Notes: generated from the sequence alone by a model not told the origin. Positions 9,125 through 20,776 are shown, numbered from the stretch's first letter. The stretch: DNA of 64,000 nucleotides from Rhinopomastus cyanomelas (GCA_013400115.1 VXBP01001095.1:281796-345795), one strand, 5' to 3'. A program made the numbers and translations.

Positions 9125-10821
9125 AAACCCAGGGGGCTTGTTCTCCTGCAAGAGCAAAGCCCAACGGCCAGACCCCAGATCTGCTCTACATGAGCTCCAA
9201 ACACACATGGTTTGGCTAAGAGCTGCTCCACACTGTGGAGCCTCACGCTCGGCTTCTGAAACGATGGAGGCAGAGCGAAAGGTCTGTGTGATGCTCCGAC
9301 ACCTGAGGCCAGGGAACTCTGGACTAATACTGTTATTAGCCCTGCACAGCTCCCGCCCAGGAGAAAGGGGTTTAAATGACTTGATTGTGTGTTTCAAGAT
9401 GGGCACTGTCTCCTTCCTCTGCCCATTGTGGGAGACTCAGAAAGGATCCATTGTGACTCACTGGAGAGTGAAATGTCTGCACCACACCTCTGCTCACACA
9501 GCCAAGCAATCTGACCACCACCAACAGAACCTTGCACAATGCTGAAGCAACACAGAGGACAAACCTGCAGCTGCAGAAAGGCACAACCACCCTTCTGGTG
9601 CAGCTGAAGCACCTTCTGAATCTGCAAACACAGACATCGTTAACCAGGGACTGAGCCAAACCTTTGAGCTCTCAGGTCACCAGGCTGCGCTTGGGTGTCG
9701 CAGGAGCCTCCCAACCCCTGGGCTCCGGCAGATCCCTGTGTGCTGCAGCCCTCCACACCCCCGGGAGGGAGCTCAGGACAGAGGGGCCTTGGGAATGGCT
9801 CTGCCTGTGCACAGCTCTCAGCCAGGCTTTCATCCTCTTCTTCTCCTCCCTTCTGCTATTTAACCAGGCGGTGGTGTGTTGTTAAGGAGCCGCAGAGCCG
9901 CTGCCGCATTGGCTGCAGATGACATCATTATTGATTCCTGCTTTTATCCTGCATCCCTGGTGATGCTTCTCCACCTGCCTCAAACCCACGTCCGGTCATT
10001 CCACGAAGCGATTAATCCGTGGAGGGAAGAACCCTCTCCACTGTCAGGGGTGGGGTGAGCGTGCGCACACGGGCGCGTGTGGGGGAGCCCTGGCACCACC
10101 ATCATTACGGAGTGTTTCTAATTAAACAAAAATGTTAATCTTGCAGCACAATGTGCAGAATTCCTCTGAGTTTAATTAAAACAACTGCGACTCGAGGCGT
10201 GATCAGATTGGAGGATCAGATCGGCGCAGAGAGCGTCTCTGAGCATCGCATATTGCTCTGATTCCAGGGCTCAGGGTTCCTTCCTGCCAGGCAAGCGAAG
10301 CTGCCTTCATCCCCAGCAATTGGATTCCCTCTAGTAATGCAATTACAACCCCAATTCAATCCCCACAAGACACGAGCACACCGGCCCTGCCACCCTCCAT
10401 CAGTCCCCAAGCGTCGCTCCTGCCCTGTTACCACATCAACAAACCCACAACAGCCCGGGCTGTGAATTCTCCTTCTCACAGCAGCCCAGGCAACTGCAGG
10501 ACAAAAGAGCTGAGGCACAAGCTGGAGATGTTTCAAGGGCACATCTGGACAGCTGCCTGCTGCTGGAAACCAAGCGGGGTTAGGCTGGCAAGCGTCCCAC
10601 GTGTAGCACTTGCCACGCGAGCAGAGCAGCCCCAGTATGTGCTCTGGGTGGGGGTGAAGTGGTTGAACCCCATCATGCAAAGCTCATGGGGTACCCTGAG
10701 GCCACTGAACAAAGTAGGGTGAGAAGGAACAGGGGAGGAGGGGTGGAGGGAGGAGGCAGGGAGCAAACAGAAGAGTGGCTCAGCGCTTGTTTATAATAAA
10801 TCACCTCTTCACAAATCTCCT

Positions 10822-11155
10822 AGAGCCTGGAATGGGTTGCCCAGGGAGGTGGTTGGGGCCGCATCCCTGGAGGTGTTGAAGGCCAGGCTGGATGGGCCAG
10901 CCTGGTCTAGGGTGGGGTGTCCCTGTCCATGGTGGGGGGGTTGGAACTGGATGATTAGGTGGTCCCTTCCAACCCTGAGTGATTGTGATTCCGTAACTTC
11001 TCCAGTGAAGGGATCCTGCTGTGGTGGGGGGATTGGACTAGATGATCTTTTGGGGTCCCTTCCAATCCCTAATGATTCTATGATCCTGCTGTGGTGGGGG
11101 ATTGGACTGGATGATCTTTCGGGGTCCCTTCCAATCCCTAATGATTCTATGATTC
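10822..11155 (+). mobile_element. CR1 3' end, hybrid A/B tail with two 69-bp units
   Basis: It starts at AGAGCCTGGAATGGGTTGCC. The A-type UTR, then the CTTCTCCAGTGAAG linker, then two B-type units 69 bp apart follow, ending ATTCTATGATTC. It has the same structure as the copies at 3777, 39760 and 46640. Confidence 0.92.
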
Positions 11156-12375
11156 CTGCTAAGAGGACGTGCTCCGTGCTGGGGGACACTGCTGGGTGCA
11201 TGCCCCAGCACCAGTATGGCTCTTACAGCAAAACCAGTACCGCGCAGGCAAAGGCGGGTGCTGGTGCTCACCCCGGCGCTCTGCAAGGTGGCAGCTCTGT
11301 GTTTCAATAATTATCTGTGCTGGAAACAAGGATGGTAAAGGCAGATGAAGCGGGTGTTGCCGCTGCTCCTTCTCCCGCAGGGCGTGCAGAGTTGTTCAAT
11401 AATTTAGAGGAGGAGGGAGAGAGCACGCTCAGCCGCGCTGCGGCTCGAACGCAGCCAGGAGGCTGCTCGAGCGGCGTGATTCTGCGCTCTGCTCTGGAGA
11501 TGCGCGGCCCAGCTCGGTGATGCTGGCTGGGAACACTTCAGAGGGGCCAGCATCTCTTCAGCACCTGCTCCTGGGGGACTCGGCGCTTTCTGCTCAGCAT
11601 CTAGGACTGATCTTTGTTTACCTTTCTGCTGATCTAAAGCCAATGATTACAAGAAACCAACAGAACAGCAGGGGTTTTCCTAGAAGTTTATCTGTACCCA
11701 GAGCAGATGTTCTGTTGGAGCAGGAGATCTGTGAGGAAAATTCCAGGGCACAGTTGTTGGGGGAAATGGCTGAATGTGTATTACAATTATTACTATGACT
11801 TGGAGGGGGGACTGGGGTCCCTGTCCCAAGCAGCTTCCCTTCTACCTAGAGTTACCAGGAAAAACAACAGCGGCTGGAATCAACAAGAGTTAGAAAATGC
11901 TGCCCCAAGCCCACTTTCTTTCCTTTTCTTGGGGCTCTGCAGGGCTCAGGTCTGCAGGCACCATGTCCCTACAGCTGTGGGAACAGCAGCGAGTCTGCAC
12001 AGCCCTACCAAAACTCAGATCCCTCGAGAAGAGGAGCAGGAAGGACAAACAAGCCAGCAGAGCTGCTGTTTAGAGACTCTGTGCGAGTTGAACGGTGTCC
12101 ATCACAAGTTCTGCTCCTCAGAAGCTCCCAAAGGTTTCCTCTCCTGTAGCTTCCTGTTTTTCAGGGAATTCCTGTGGATTTCCAGCAGGGTCTGATCCAG
12201 GAGGAGTCATGTGCATAAGCAAAGAGGGGTTTAATCTCGGTTCCTTCACCAGCTGCATCTAACACAGGAAAAATGTATGTGGATCTCTGGTGTCCATGAA
12301 GCTCCCTGCACTGGAGCTGTGCAGCAGGAGGGTGCTGGCACACTGGCTAACTGTGACTGCTGCGGGGCTTCAACA

Positions 12376-12873
12376 GGCTGCATGTGGAATATTGTGTCCA
12401 GTTCTGGGCCCTTCAGTTCCAGAAGAACAGGGAGCTGCTTGAAAGAGCCCAGCGCAGAGCCACAAGGATGCTGAAGGGAGTGCAGCATCAACTTGATGAA
12501 GAAAGGCTGAGGGAGCTGGAGGAGACTGAGGGGTGACCTGATGAAGATGTTGATAAATGTGGGAAGGGTGAGTGTCAGGAGGATGGAGCCAGGATCTGCT
12601 CAGGGGTGTCCAGTCATAGGACAAGGGGAAGTGAGGATAAGCTGGAGCAGAGGGGGTTCCATGGAAACATCAGGAAACACTTTCTTACTGTGAGGCTGGC
12701 AGAGCTCTGCCCTAGGCTGCCCAGAGAGCTTGTGGAGTATCCTGCTCTGGAGATGTTCAAGATCTACCTGGATGCCTTCCTGTGGGATCGGATCTAGGGG
12801 ATCCTGCTCTGGCAGGGGGGCTGGACTGGATGATTCCAGAGGTCACTCCCACTCCCTAATATTCTGTGATTCT
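12376..12873 (+). mobile_element. CR1 3' end, about 500 bp
   Basis: It reads from the RT C-terminal region (TGTGTCCAGTTCTGGGCCCT, GGAGGATGGAGCCAGGATCT) to a B-like tail (GGATCCTGCTCTGGCAGG) and ATTCTGTGATTCT. The frame is broken by small indels. Confidence 0.9.
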
Positions 12874-12991
12874 AGGAAGGATGGAGAACCTCCAGCTGAG
12901 CAGGGAAAGCCAGAGACCTGCTTCCTTGATGCTGTCTTCTACATGGTGCTGCCCCAGACCTGCAGCTAATCACTGCTCCCCCAGATGTCAC

Positions 12992-13072
12992 AGCTTGGAT
13001 ACCCTGCTGTGGCAGGGGGATTGGACTAGGTGATCTTTTGAGGTCCCTTCCAACCCCTAATGATTCTAAGAT
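12992..13072 (+). mobile_element. CR1 B-type tail, single unit
   Basis: An isolated 80-bp 3' end: CCTGCTGTGGCAGGGGGATT, GGTCCCTTCCAACCCCTAAT, ending ATTCTAAG. Confidence 0.85.
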
Positions 13073-14536
13073 CCAGGCTGCTCTTGCCCAGTCACCTAAC
13101 AAAGCTACTGAAGAAGGTCCTCTTGGGTGACCAGCAGAGCTGGTGAGAGCAAATCACAGAGCTGATGGCCCAGCACCGTGTGTAACTAGCCAGGAGGTGG
13201 GCAGATGTGGCTCCTGGCCTGTCATTCATCTCTCAGTTGACGTGTGATGCCACTAGTGGAAGGAATTGCTGCAAGGAGACACGTACAGAGCAACTTTATC
13301 CCTAAGGACAGCTACTGACCTCAGCTAGTCACTCCCCACACACGGCAGCCTCCCTTGGCTAGGGAGAGCCTTGACATCACTGTGAGGGCAGCAGCTGGAG
13401 GAAACCTCCTCTCCTGCCGCTGTCTGTAGCTAAATTCAAGGGGTAAGAGCTTTGCCTGTGAACGCAGGGGCACTTCTCCCAGACTGTCAGCACTTCCAAG
13501 GGATCTATGGGAATAAGTGTGAAAAGCAAGGCTCCCAGCCCTCTGGACTAGGCAGCCAGGCACGCTCCTGTCACAGAGTGCTGTTCCAATCTCCTGACAG
13601 ACCCATCCCACCATGTTCTGCTAACAGAAGGTTAAATGCCGTGCCAGGCAAAGGAGCTGCTCCGAGATCTCAGTGCACCTACACAGATCTGTCAGGCATG
13701 GCTGGGCCACGGGCTCCAAGGCAGCCAGAGTCCTGCCAGGCGGGTAGCAGAAGGGATATTCCCTGCTTCAAGGGGAGGTCAAGGGCTTTGCCAGGTGCCC
13801 TTTATGTCTGGTCTTTATTTGCTGCTCTGCTTTGGGGATTTGGACACGAGTTTCCCCCTGCACTGCGAAGGATGTGCTCACAGCCTGTTCAAACAAAAGG
13901 ATTTGAGATGCTCTTGGAGAGGAACTGAAATTACTGAAGAAAAAGCAACCAGCAGCAGGCAGAACTACCTCTGCTCAGCCTTAGGAGGATCACACACTGC
14001 CTGGAGCCCCTAAAACTGTTCCCAGTGGTGCTCACTGCAGAAATAACTGCTGCCAAGTCCCCCCATTCCACAGCCCAGTGGCTCTTCTACCGCACCTCCT
14101 GCTGATGGCTTCATCACCAGCTCATAGTGCAGAGCTACACTCTCCTCAGGAGCTCTCTGGTAGATATCCATCACACCCTGTGTGCCAGGAGGATCTCTCG
14201 TGTTGCCCTGTGGTTTGAAGAGAGAACAGCATGCATCTCCCACCCTCAAATGGGTCAGGTTTAGCCAGAGGCCTGGCTTAGTGCTTCTCTGTGGAGCTCC
14301 GAGGTGACTCCCGTAAACATCCAGAGGCATCTGCAGCAAGAGCATGTTGTTCCCTCTCCCACATGGAGTTCAGGGAGCTCGTTTCAAACAGATGACATGA
14401 AGGAGGATCTGTGTAAACATCCTCTTTAGTGGGGATGGGTGAGAAAACAGAACCAGAACAAAATTGATAAGTGAACTGTTTGCTTGGAGAGCCCACGGAG
14501 CAAAGGACCTCTGGAAAGAAGGAAGATGGGCTCTTC

Positions 14537-14982
14537 TCCTCCAGGGGAGGCCACAGAGATGATCCAAGGGCTGGAGCCCCTTTGCTGTGAAGACAGGCTG
14601 AGGGAGCTGGGGTTGTTCAGCCCAGAGAAGAGAAGACTCTGGGGACCTTAGAGCAGCCTTCCAGTACCTAAAGGCAGCAGAGGGACTTTTCCCAAGGGGA
14701 TCCAGCAACAGGACAAGGAGAAATGGTTTGAAACTGAAGGACAGGAGGTTCAGACAAGATCTTATGAAGAAGTTCTTCAGTGCAAGGGTGGAGAGACTCT
14801 GGAATCAATTCCCCAGAGAAGCTGTAACTGCCCCTTCCCTTGAGGTGCTCAAAGCCAGGCTGGTTGAGGCCTTGAGCAGCCAAGTCTAGTTGAGGGGTGT
14901 CGCTGCCCCTGACAGGAGGCTGGAGGAGATGAGCTCTGACGTCCCTTCCAACCTGAACCAGGGTGGGGTTCTATGATTCTGT
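14537..14982 (+). mobile_element. CR1 3' end, older subfamily
   Basis: It contains GAGGCTGAGGGAGCTGG-type RT-end sequence (AGGCTGAGGGAGCTGGGGTT), CAGCCCAGAGAAGAGAAG, then CTGACGTCCCTTCCAACCTG and the terminal CTATGATTCTGT. It is 5' truncated and frame-broken. Confidence 0.88.
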
Positions 14983-15197
14983 ATCCGGAAGGACAAAGAG
15001 CTGTCTCGCACGAGGGAAGAGGCTGACACTGGCACAAGCTGTGTGTCCAGGCAGATGCAAAACCACCTTAACCCCAACCCACTGGAGGATGAAGAAGGTT
15101 TTCTCTGGGGCGGTGCCACATTCCTGAGAAGAATGTTTGGGGATTTCTGCTGCTCATAAATCCAGGGAAGGAATTTTTATTGGAGAACAGGGGAAGG

Positions 15198-15260
15198 TCA
15201 CAGAATCACAGGGCAATTCGGGCTGGAAGGAACTTGAGCACATCATCCCATCAAACCTCC
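15198..15260 (-). mobile_element. Possible CR1 3' fragment
   Basis: CACAGAATCACAGGGCAATT followed by GGCTGGAAGGAAC and CATCATCCCATC resembles an antisense CR1 terminus. It is short and diverged. Confidence 0.45.
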
Positions 15261-15480
15261 TGGAGTGGTCCAGCTTCAGCTCTGTTTCTTACAGAGTAAT
15301 TTTACAACCCTCTGGTGCAAAACCAGCAAACAGATGTGACAGGTCAGAATAAACCCAAATAAAGGAGGGCTTTGTGCTTGGCCAGGCATTTTGCAGCAGC
15401 CCTCCCACTCATCTGAAGGAAGGGAGAGGCTGAAGGGCCCCTTCACCACAGTGACACTGCCCCGTGGCAAGGCTCCTTAC

Positions 15481-15622
15481 CTCGGAGGACGGTGAGCTTG
15501 GCGTGGACGGTAACCTCCCCATGAGGGTTCTGAGCAACACACTCGTAAATGTTCTCATCCCGGGGGGTCCGGAGGGGCTGGATCCTCAAAACAGCACCTG
15601 CACTTTCATCAAATTCTATTGT
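15481..15622 (-). CDS. PTPRS: PTPRS exon: Ig1, second half
   Basis: This 142-nt exon completes Ig domain 1: TIEFDESAGAVLRIQPLRTP, then RDENIYECVAQNPHGEVTVH and AKLTVLR. It carries the YEC motif with the second Ig cysteine that pairs with FVC in the preceding exon. The acceptor follows a pyrimidine run (CTTCCCCCAG/ACAATA) and the donor is CGAG/GTAAGG. It begins in phase 0 and leaves one base (G), which combines with AG of the next exon to give Glu. The residues ESAGAVLRIQ and PRDEN..YECVAQN identify the sigma paralogue, because delta and LAR have different residues at these places. NPHGEVT differs from the mammalian residues I recall in the loop before the last strand, an ordinary species difference. 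Confidence 0.96.
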
Positions 15623-16560
15623 CTGGGGGAAGAAAGGGAGACACACATCCAGTCAGGCAGAAGGCTCGTTCGTGTTTCTCAAGCAAGAAGAAGGTTAGTT
15701 CTTGTTTCTACAGGAGGCACCAGCTCTCACACAAACACACTTCAGCAGCTGCTCCACATCCCCAACACGGTCAGCTTGTCTCTCCACTGACCCCGAGGTG
15801 ACAGAGAACTGTTGCCTGCCAAACCCTATCTCTGACCACCAGCCCAGCAGAACTGCCCCATCCATCTCCAACGCTCTCACAGCAGGAGCCGTGGTGGTGG
15901 GGTGGGTGTTCACAGTAGGACTGTGAGGGAGGAGGAGGAAACAGATGAAGAGAAAACAAAGTAAAATTGAACCCCTGCCTTGTCCCTCCATCTGCATGGG
16001 CAGCTGACACCACAAAGCTCCTCTCAGCACACAGCTGCCTGGCAGGGCTGAGTCCCACAGCAAATTCCACAGGATGACCTTCTAGTCCTTGTTCCTCCAC
16101 TCTCATTTCTATCTAAACAATGCCAATTGCTCGGGTCTGCTTGCCAGCAACTGTCATGTTTACTCTGGGCTGTCCCAGGGCTCCAATACTGAGCCATGGA
16201 TGGGTATAAAGGTGCCTTTAGAGAGATGAAGCAGCATCAGCCATCAGCTTAGTTGGGGTTTCTCAGGGAAGGAAGAAGGTGGCTTTTCATTATGTCCCAG
16301 GAGGGGAAAAATCCCAACAAAACAAAAGGAGAAACTCCAGTCAGCTCAGTGAGCCAAGTTCCCTCTTGCTTTGGAACAAACCCAGCTGTTGACATGGCCA
16401 AGAGCCTGCATTTCACTCCTGCTGCTGTTAAAGCTCCCCCCCCTCCAAAGCTCTCTCTATTATCAGGTCTGACGACGGCCAAAGAGGAGCTGTAGCTGCT
16501 TTGTGTCAGCCTCTCTCTCTTCATACCCACACAGACACAGCTTTCAAGGACATCTCTTAC
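15623..16560 (-). other. PTPRS intron within Ig1
   Basis: This 0.94-kb intron splits Ig domain 1. The donor is GTAAGA and the acceptor CTTCCCCCAG. It is free of recognisable repeats apart from an imperfect short duplication around 15660-15715. Confidence 0.85.
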
Positions 16561-16706
16561 CTCAAACCTCTGAGAGTTCACTTTCTTCCCTTTCTTGTTC
16601 CAGGTGACCCGTGGCTTTGGGTCTCCAGTCGCTTGGCAGACGAAGGAGGCCACCCCTCCCGACACTCCAATTTGGTCCACAGGCTTTTTGATGAACACTG
16701 GGGGAC
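16561..16706 (-). CDS. PTPRS: PTPRS exon: Ig1, first half, with glycan-binding lysine loop
   Basis: This 146-nt exon encodes the first half of the N-terminal immunoglobulin domain (PPVFIKKPVDQIGVSGGVAS, then FVCQATGDPKPRVTWNKKGK and KVNSQRFE). The first Ig cysteine is in FVC and the core Trp in VTW. The KKGKK loop is the basic patch that, in the sigma receptor, is known to bind heparan and chondroitin sulfate chains. Heparan sulfate promotes axon growth through it and chondroitin sulfate inhibits growth. The acceptor is TTCAAG/GTCCCC and the donor GAG/GTAAGA. It starts in phase 1 (completing Ser from the signal exon) and ends in phase 0. The combination SGGVASFVCQATGDPKPR with WNKKGKKVNSQ fits PTPRS better than PTPRD or PTPRF. 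The upstream intron is about 22 kb and the downstream intron about 0.9 kb. Confidence 0.96.
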
Positions 16707-17291
16707 CTTGAAGAGAAAACATCAGCATTAGCAGAAGGAAAGACAACCTCACACTGTCTGTAATTAACAGCAGGGTCATCAGTGCTGTTCTCTAATAATT
16801 CCAGATGAAATGAAACCTCTTGGCCTTTCAGGAGCAGCTTTTACCCCCATTTTATGCAGGAAGAAGCTACAGCACAAAATGAAGCCCTTCCCTACAGAGG
16901 GAATTTGATGCAATGGTGCTGCAAAGCCTCTCTGACTCCTGAAAAGTGGGTTTTTAAACTGTTCTGCACGGAAGAAACCGCCCTTGCAAAGCCCATCTCA
17001 TGTGCTCTAAACCACTCCATGAGTCTATGATCAACACCTAAAGCTGGTAGAGCTGAGAGCATCTAGAGGCACTGAAGTTCACCTAGCAAATCCCAGACCC
17101 CAGAAGATCCCAGCAGATCCCCAGATCCAGGCAGACAACAGAACACCACTGAGGAATGGAGGAGGTTCACAGGAACACACCCAGGACAGGGATAAAAGGT
17201 GGTAGAAGGACCATGAAAAAGATGGAGCAGGACCTTGGCACAGATTGATCTTGAGGATGATGGTGTGAAGCAGGCTGCTGCCCTTGGCTTG

Positions 17292-17600
17292 ACAGAATCA
17301 CAGAACCTTTAGTGATTGGAAGGGACCTCAAAAGATCATCTAGTTCAGTCCCCCTGCCACAGCAGGATCACCCAGACCAAGTCACACAGGAACACATCCA
17401 GGTGGGTCTTAAACGTCTCCAGTGAAGGAGACTCCACAACCCCCCTGGGCAGCCCCTTCCAGGGCTCTGGCACCCTCACTGGGAAGAAGGTCCTTCTCAG
17501 ATTGATGTGGAACCTCCTCTGTTCCAGCTCACACCCACTGCCCCTCATCCTATCACCAGATGACACTGAGAAGAGATTGGCTCCATCCTCAGCCCAACAC
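17292..17600 (-). mobile_element. CR1 3' end, B type, one tail unit
   Basis: From low to high coordinates it reads the antisense of the octamer end, one B unit, the CCAGGTGGGTCTTAAACGTC segment and the RT C-terminus (CAGATTGATGTGGAACCTCC). Confidence 0.92.
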
Positions 17601-17974
17601 AGGGAAGTCATGATGGCTCCAAACCCACGGTGGCCAGCCCAACAGCAGCCAAGTCAGCAGTCTGCTCCAGCAGCTCCCCCTCCCCTCCTCTCATCATGAG
17701 ACATCTGAGAAAAACTAGGGATTCACGCTGCTGAAGGAAGAAGCCAAAAGCTCCTCCTCAAACTCCTCTCACAACCAGATGCTCGAAGGTGCAGCAGCGC
17801 CTGAACAAACTCATGCAGAGCCTGGGGCTGCGTTTTAGCCAGGCTGGACCCAAAGGAGCAGCACTTGAACTCACTCCTCACCCCCAGCCACCAAATTCCA
17901 TCCACGTCTCACTGCTCTCAGCAGCACTGTGAGGAGTGGAGAAGATGCTGGGTTGGGCTTTCTGACCAAGGAAG

Positions 17975-18211
17975 GTAGAACATAGAAGGTTCCACATCAA
18001 TATGAGAAGGAACTTCTTCTCAATGAGGGTGACAGAGCCCTGGAACAGGCTGCCCAGGGAGGTTGTGGAGTCTCCTTCACTGGAGATGTTCAAGACCCAC
18101 CTGGATGTGTTCCTGTGTGACTGGATCTAGGGGATCCTGCTGTGTCAAGGGTATTGGACTGGATGATCTTTGGAGGTCCCTTCCAATCCCTAATGATTCT
18201 ATGATTCTGTG
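17975..18211 (+). mobile_element. CR1 3' end, B type
   Basis: AGAAGGTTCCACATCAATAT, then CTGCCCAGGGAGGTTGTGGA, then one tail unit ending ATTCTATGATTCTGTG. Confidence 0.92.
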
Positions 18212-19363
18212 AAGGTGTTAAACACCTTCTCAAGGCAGGAAGGCGAAGCCACGAGCATTTGTGCAGAGCCCACACTGCCTCCACCCGCAGGGAATCCTCC
18301 TTCCGCGCTCTAACCTGTTTTCCCTGCACAGTTTCCTCTCATCTAGTTAGTTCCAAATTTATTGAAATATTTAAATCACAAGGCCGCAGCTGTGTTCAGA
18401 TAAAATCACTCAGATCATAAACTTGCCGTCTGTTCTTCTGGAGGAAAGTAGAGCACACGACTCCGAGGCGTGCGGGGTTCCACGCTCAGGCTCTGGAGGA
18501 AGATGCAGGCGGCCTGATCCAGAGGACAAATGGCAGCTAAAGAGAAATCTCCAGGGTCTTTTAGGGGTCGAAAGATGGAAGGCAACAGCATCCCCCTCCC
18601 TGGCTGGCGTGGCCAGCAGTGTATAAATAAAAGGCACTGAGCAAGCTCCTGGGATGCAATCAAGCATTTGTTTCCATGCTGGAGGTAAATACAATTTGCT
18701 GGGGCTGTTTATGTCCCAGCGAATGCTGTGTGTACACAGCATCAGATTTATAAATATCTAAATCTATATTTAGAGGTCAGAGTCGTCTTTGCAACGTTAC
18801 AGCTAAAGGTTATCAAGCAGATCCCACCGGAGGTATCGGCACCGGGGGGGAGGATCTGGCCAAGGCAGAGCCAAAACGTCGCTTGGGGCTAAAATACAAC
18901 CGGTCCCTCGCTCTGGCCGCAACCTGATTTCCTTCCGCTCGGCTCAGTAGCTGAAGAGTTTGCAGAAGTCAATTTGAAAGGTGCAGCCAAAGGCAGGCAG
19001 GGCTTTTAAGAACACTTTATTGATGCGAGTTCGTTTCCTAAAATAAAAGCCCCTAATAATCCTTAATGTCACATATACATTTAAATAGGTGCAAGCAGCG
19101 TGATGACAGCACAGCTGAGGAGAAAAATAAGGTTCTATTTCTGTCCTGGAGAAAGGGATGGAGCTCCGAGAAGCAGTGAAATTGGCGTCATTGCTCAGCA
19201 CCGCTTTTTGGGGACTTCTGTTGACTCAGTGTGTGGGAACGGGGGAGCTGAGAGGCTTGGAGAGCTGCTTAAGCTCACCCGGGGGGAGACAACAGAAGCT
19301 AAACACAAATCCCTACCCAGCAATCCAGCAGGGTTCCTCAGAATCCCAGAATCTCTGTGCTTG

Positions 19364-19972
19364 GAATCACAGACTCACAGGATATTAGGGATTGGAAGGG
19401 ACCTTGAAAGATCCAGCCCAATCCCCCGCCACAGGAGGATTCCCTAGATCCAGTTGGACAGCAACAGTACGGGGTGGTTTTTAACATCTCACAGAATCAT
19501 TAGGGATTGGAAGGGACCTCGAAAGATCATCTAGGCAATGCCACAGCAGGATCACTCAGACCAAGTCATAGAATCATTAGGGATCGGAAGGGACCTCGAA
19601 AGATCATCTACTCCAACCCTCCTGCCACAGCAGGATCACTTACACCAAGTCATAGAATCATTAAGGATTGGAAGGGACCTCAAAAGATCCCTAGGCCAAC
19701 CCTCCTGCCACAGCAGGATCACCTAGACCAAGTCATAGAATCATTAGATCATCTAGTCCAACCCTCCTGCCACAGCAGGATCACCTAGGACAAGTCATAC
19801 AGGAACACACCCAGATGGATTTTAAACATCTCCAGTGAAGGAGACTCCACAACCCCCCCTGGGCAGCCCCTTCCAGGGCTCTGGCACCCTCACTGGGAAG
19901 AAGGTCCTTCTCAGATTGATGTGGAACCTCCTCTGTTCCAGCTCACACCTTGTCCTGTCATGGGATGACATC
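19364..19972 (-). mobile_element. CR1 B-type copy with multi-unit tail
   Basis: It is a minus-strand CR1 with about five tail units. The first (19376-19490), ending in GGATTCCCTAGATCCAG, looks like a separate nested 3' end. The next four (from about 19491) repeat TAGAATCATTAGGGAT and ACAGCAGGATCAC in tandem, the last with an internal deletion. They lead into the RT C-terminal segment at 19800-19972. Confidence 0.9.
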
Positions 19973-20011
19973 ATGGCTTCCTCCTCATGAAGTGCAACTG
20001 CTAACCCAGCA

Positions 20012-20776
20012 TTGCCAGATCACCACAGGATGTCCCACAGCACCAGCCTCATGGGGCTGTCTTTGCTGCTTCCTTGGAAAAGGAGTGAAAATCAAAGCAA
20101 AATTGTTGATTTGAAGGTTGCCCAAACGTCTGAGCTCCAGATTTTGATTCTTCCCCCCCTCAAATCACCCACTGAGCTCCCCGCCGCGTGTCACCGCAGC
20201 ACTTGTCACTCCGGCCCACGCCGCCAGCAGCACCAGCCTCTCCCCTGCGGGAAGGAGCAAGCCAGCGCTAAGGCAGGCAGGGTGGGGATGAGACAAAGCT
20301 GCAGCCAATTCCTCCTGCTGCGTGGGACTGCCACAGCTCCGCCGTGCCAGGGCCAGCCTGCAGAGCAGCACGCAGCCAGAATTCACTCCTCAGCCCTGCG
20401 AACCGCTCTGAAACGCTCCAAAAGCCCTGACAGGGTGCTGTGGGGAAGCAAAAGGCTCTCAGCTCACTCTGAGGGGTTGACGTGTGTCCCCCCCATCTTT
20501 TGCCGAGGCTGCAGGACCCTCCATGAGAAGGAAAGAGATAAAAAAGCAGAGAGAAGGATTTTCCATTTGCAGTCCAGGAGATTTTCTATCCCGTCATCAA
20601 TCCTCCCTCACGGAGAGCCGAGAACAAGTTGCTCTTGGAAGGACGGAGTCCGAGTTCCACTCAGGTCACCAGTGGCCATGAGATTTCCTCTTCTCCCCCT
20701 TTCTCTGCTTGCAAAGCACCAGAACCTGCTGGGGTGGGTTCTTTGCAGTATGGAAACAGAAAAAGCTGCAGCTTAA
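20012..20776 (+). other. Non-repetitive intron stretch with a chance 254-codon ORF
   Basis: This GC-moderate intronic sequence has an open frame of 254 codons on the plus strand. The translation has no recognisable domain, its composition resembles translated random GC-rich DNA, and there is no supporting context. It is described only to say that it is not considered a gene. Confidence 0.7.

Larger units (their letters stand above)
7470..15480 (-). other. PTPRS intron between Ig1 and Ig2 exons
   Basis: This 8.0-kb intron contains CR1 copies at 8642, 8931, 9061, 10822, 12376, 12992, 14537 and possibly 15198. An AT-rich island with TAATTAAA motifs lies at 10085-10215 and a CpG-rich patch at about 11340-11520. 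The rest is unremarkable unique sequence. No exon was recognised. Confidence 0.8.

Noticed and set aside
15443..15646. Minus-strand open frame around the second Ig1 exon beginning MCLPFFPQ
   Set aside because: The first residues are the pyrimidine tract of the acceptor translated in frame. The real exon starts at 15622.
16249..16779. Long minus-strand open frame running past both ends of the Ig1 exon
   Set aside because: Only 16561-16706 matches the Ig domain. Consensus splice sites bound it, and the extra residues are intron read-through.
20012..20776. Open frame of 254 codons on the plus strand
   Set aside because: No start context, splice structure or recognisable domain. It sits inside a PTPRS intron and its composition is that of translated GC-rich noncoding DNA.
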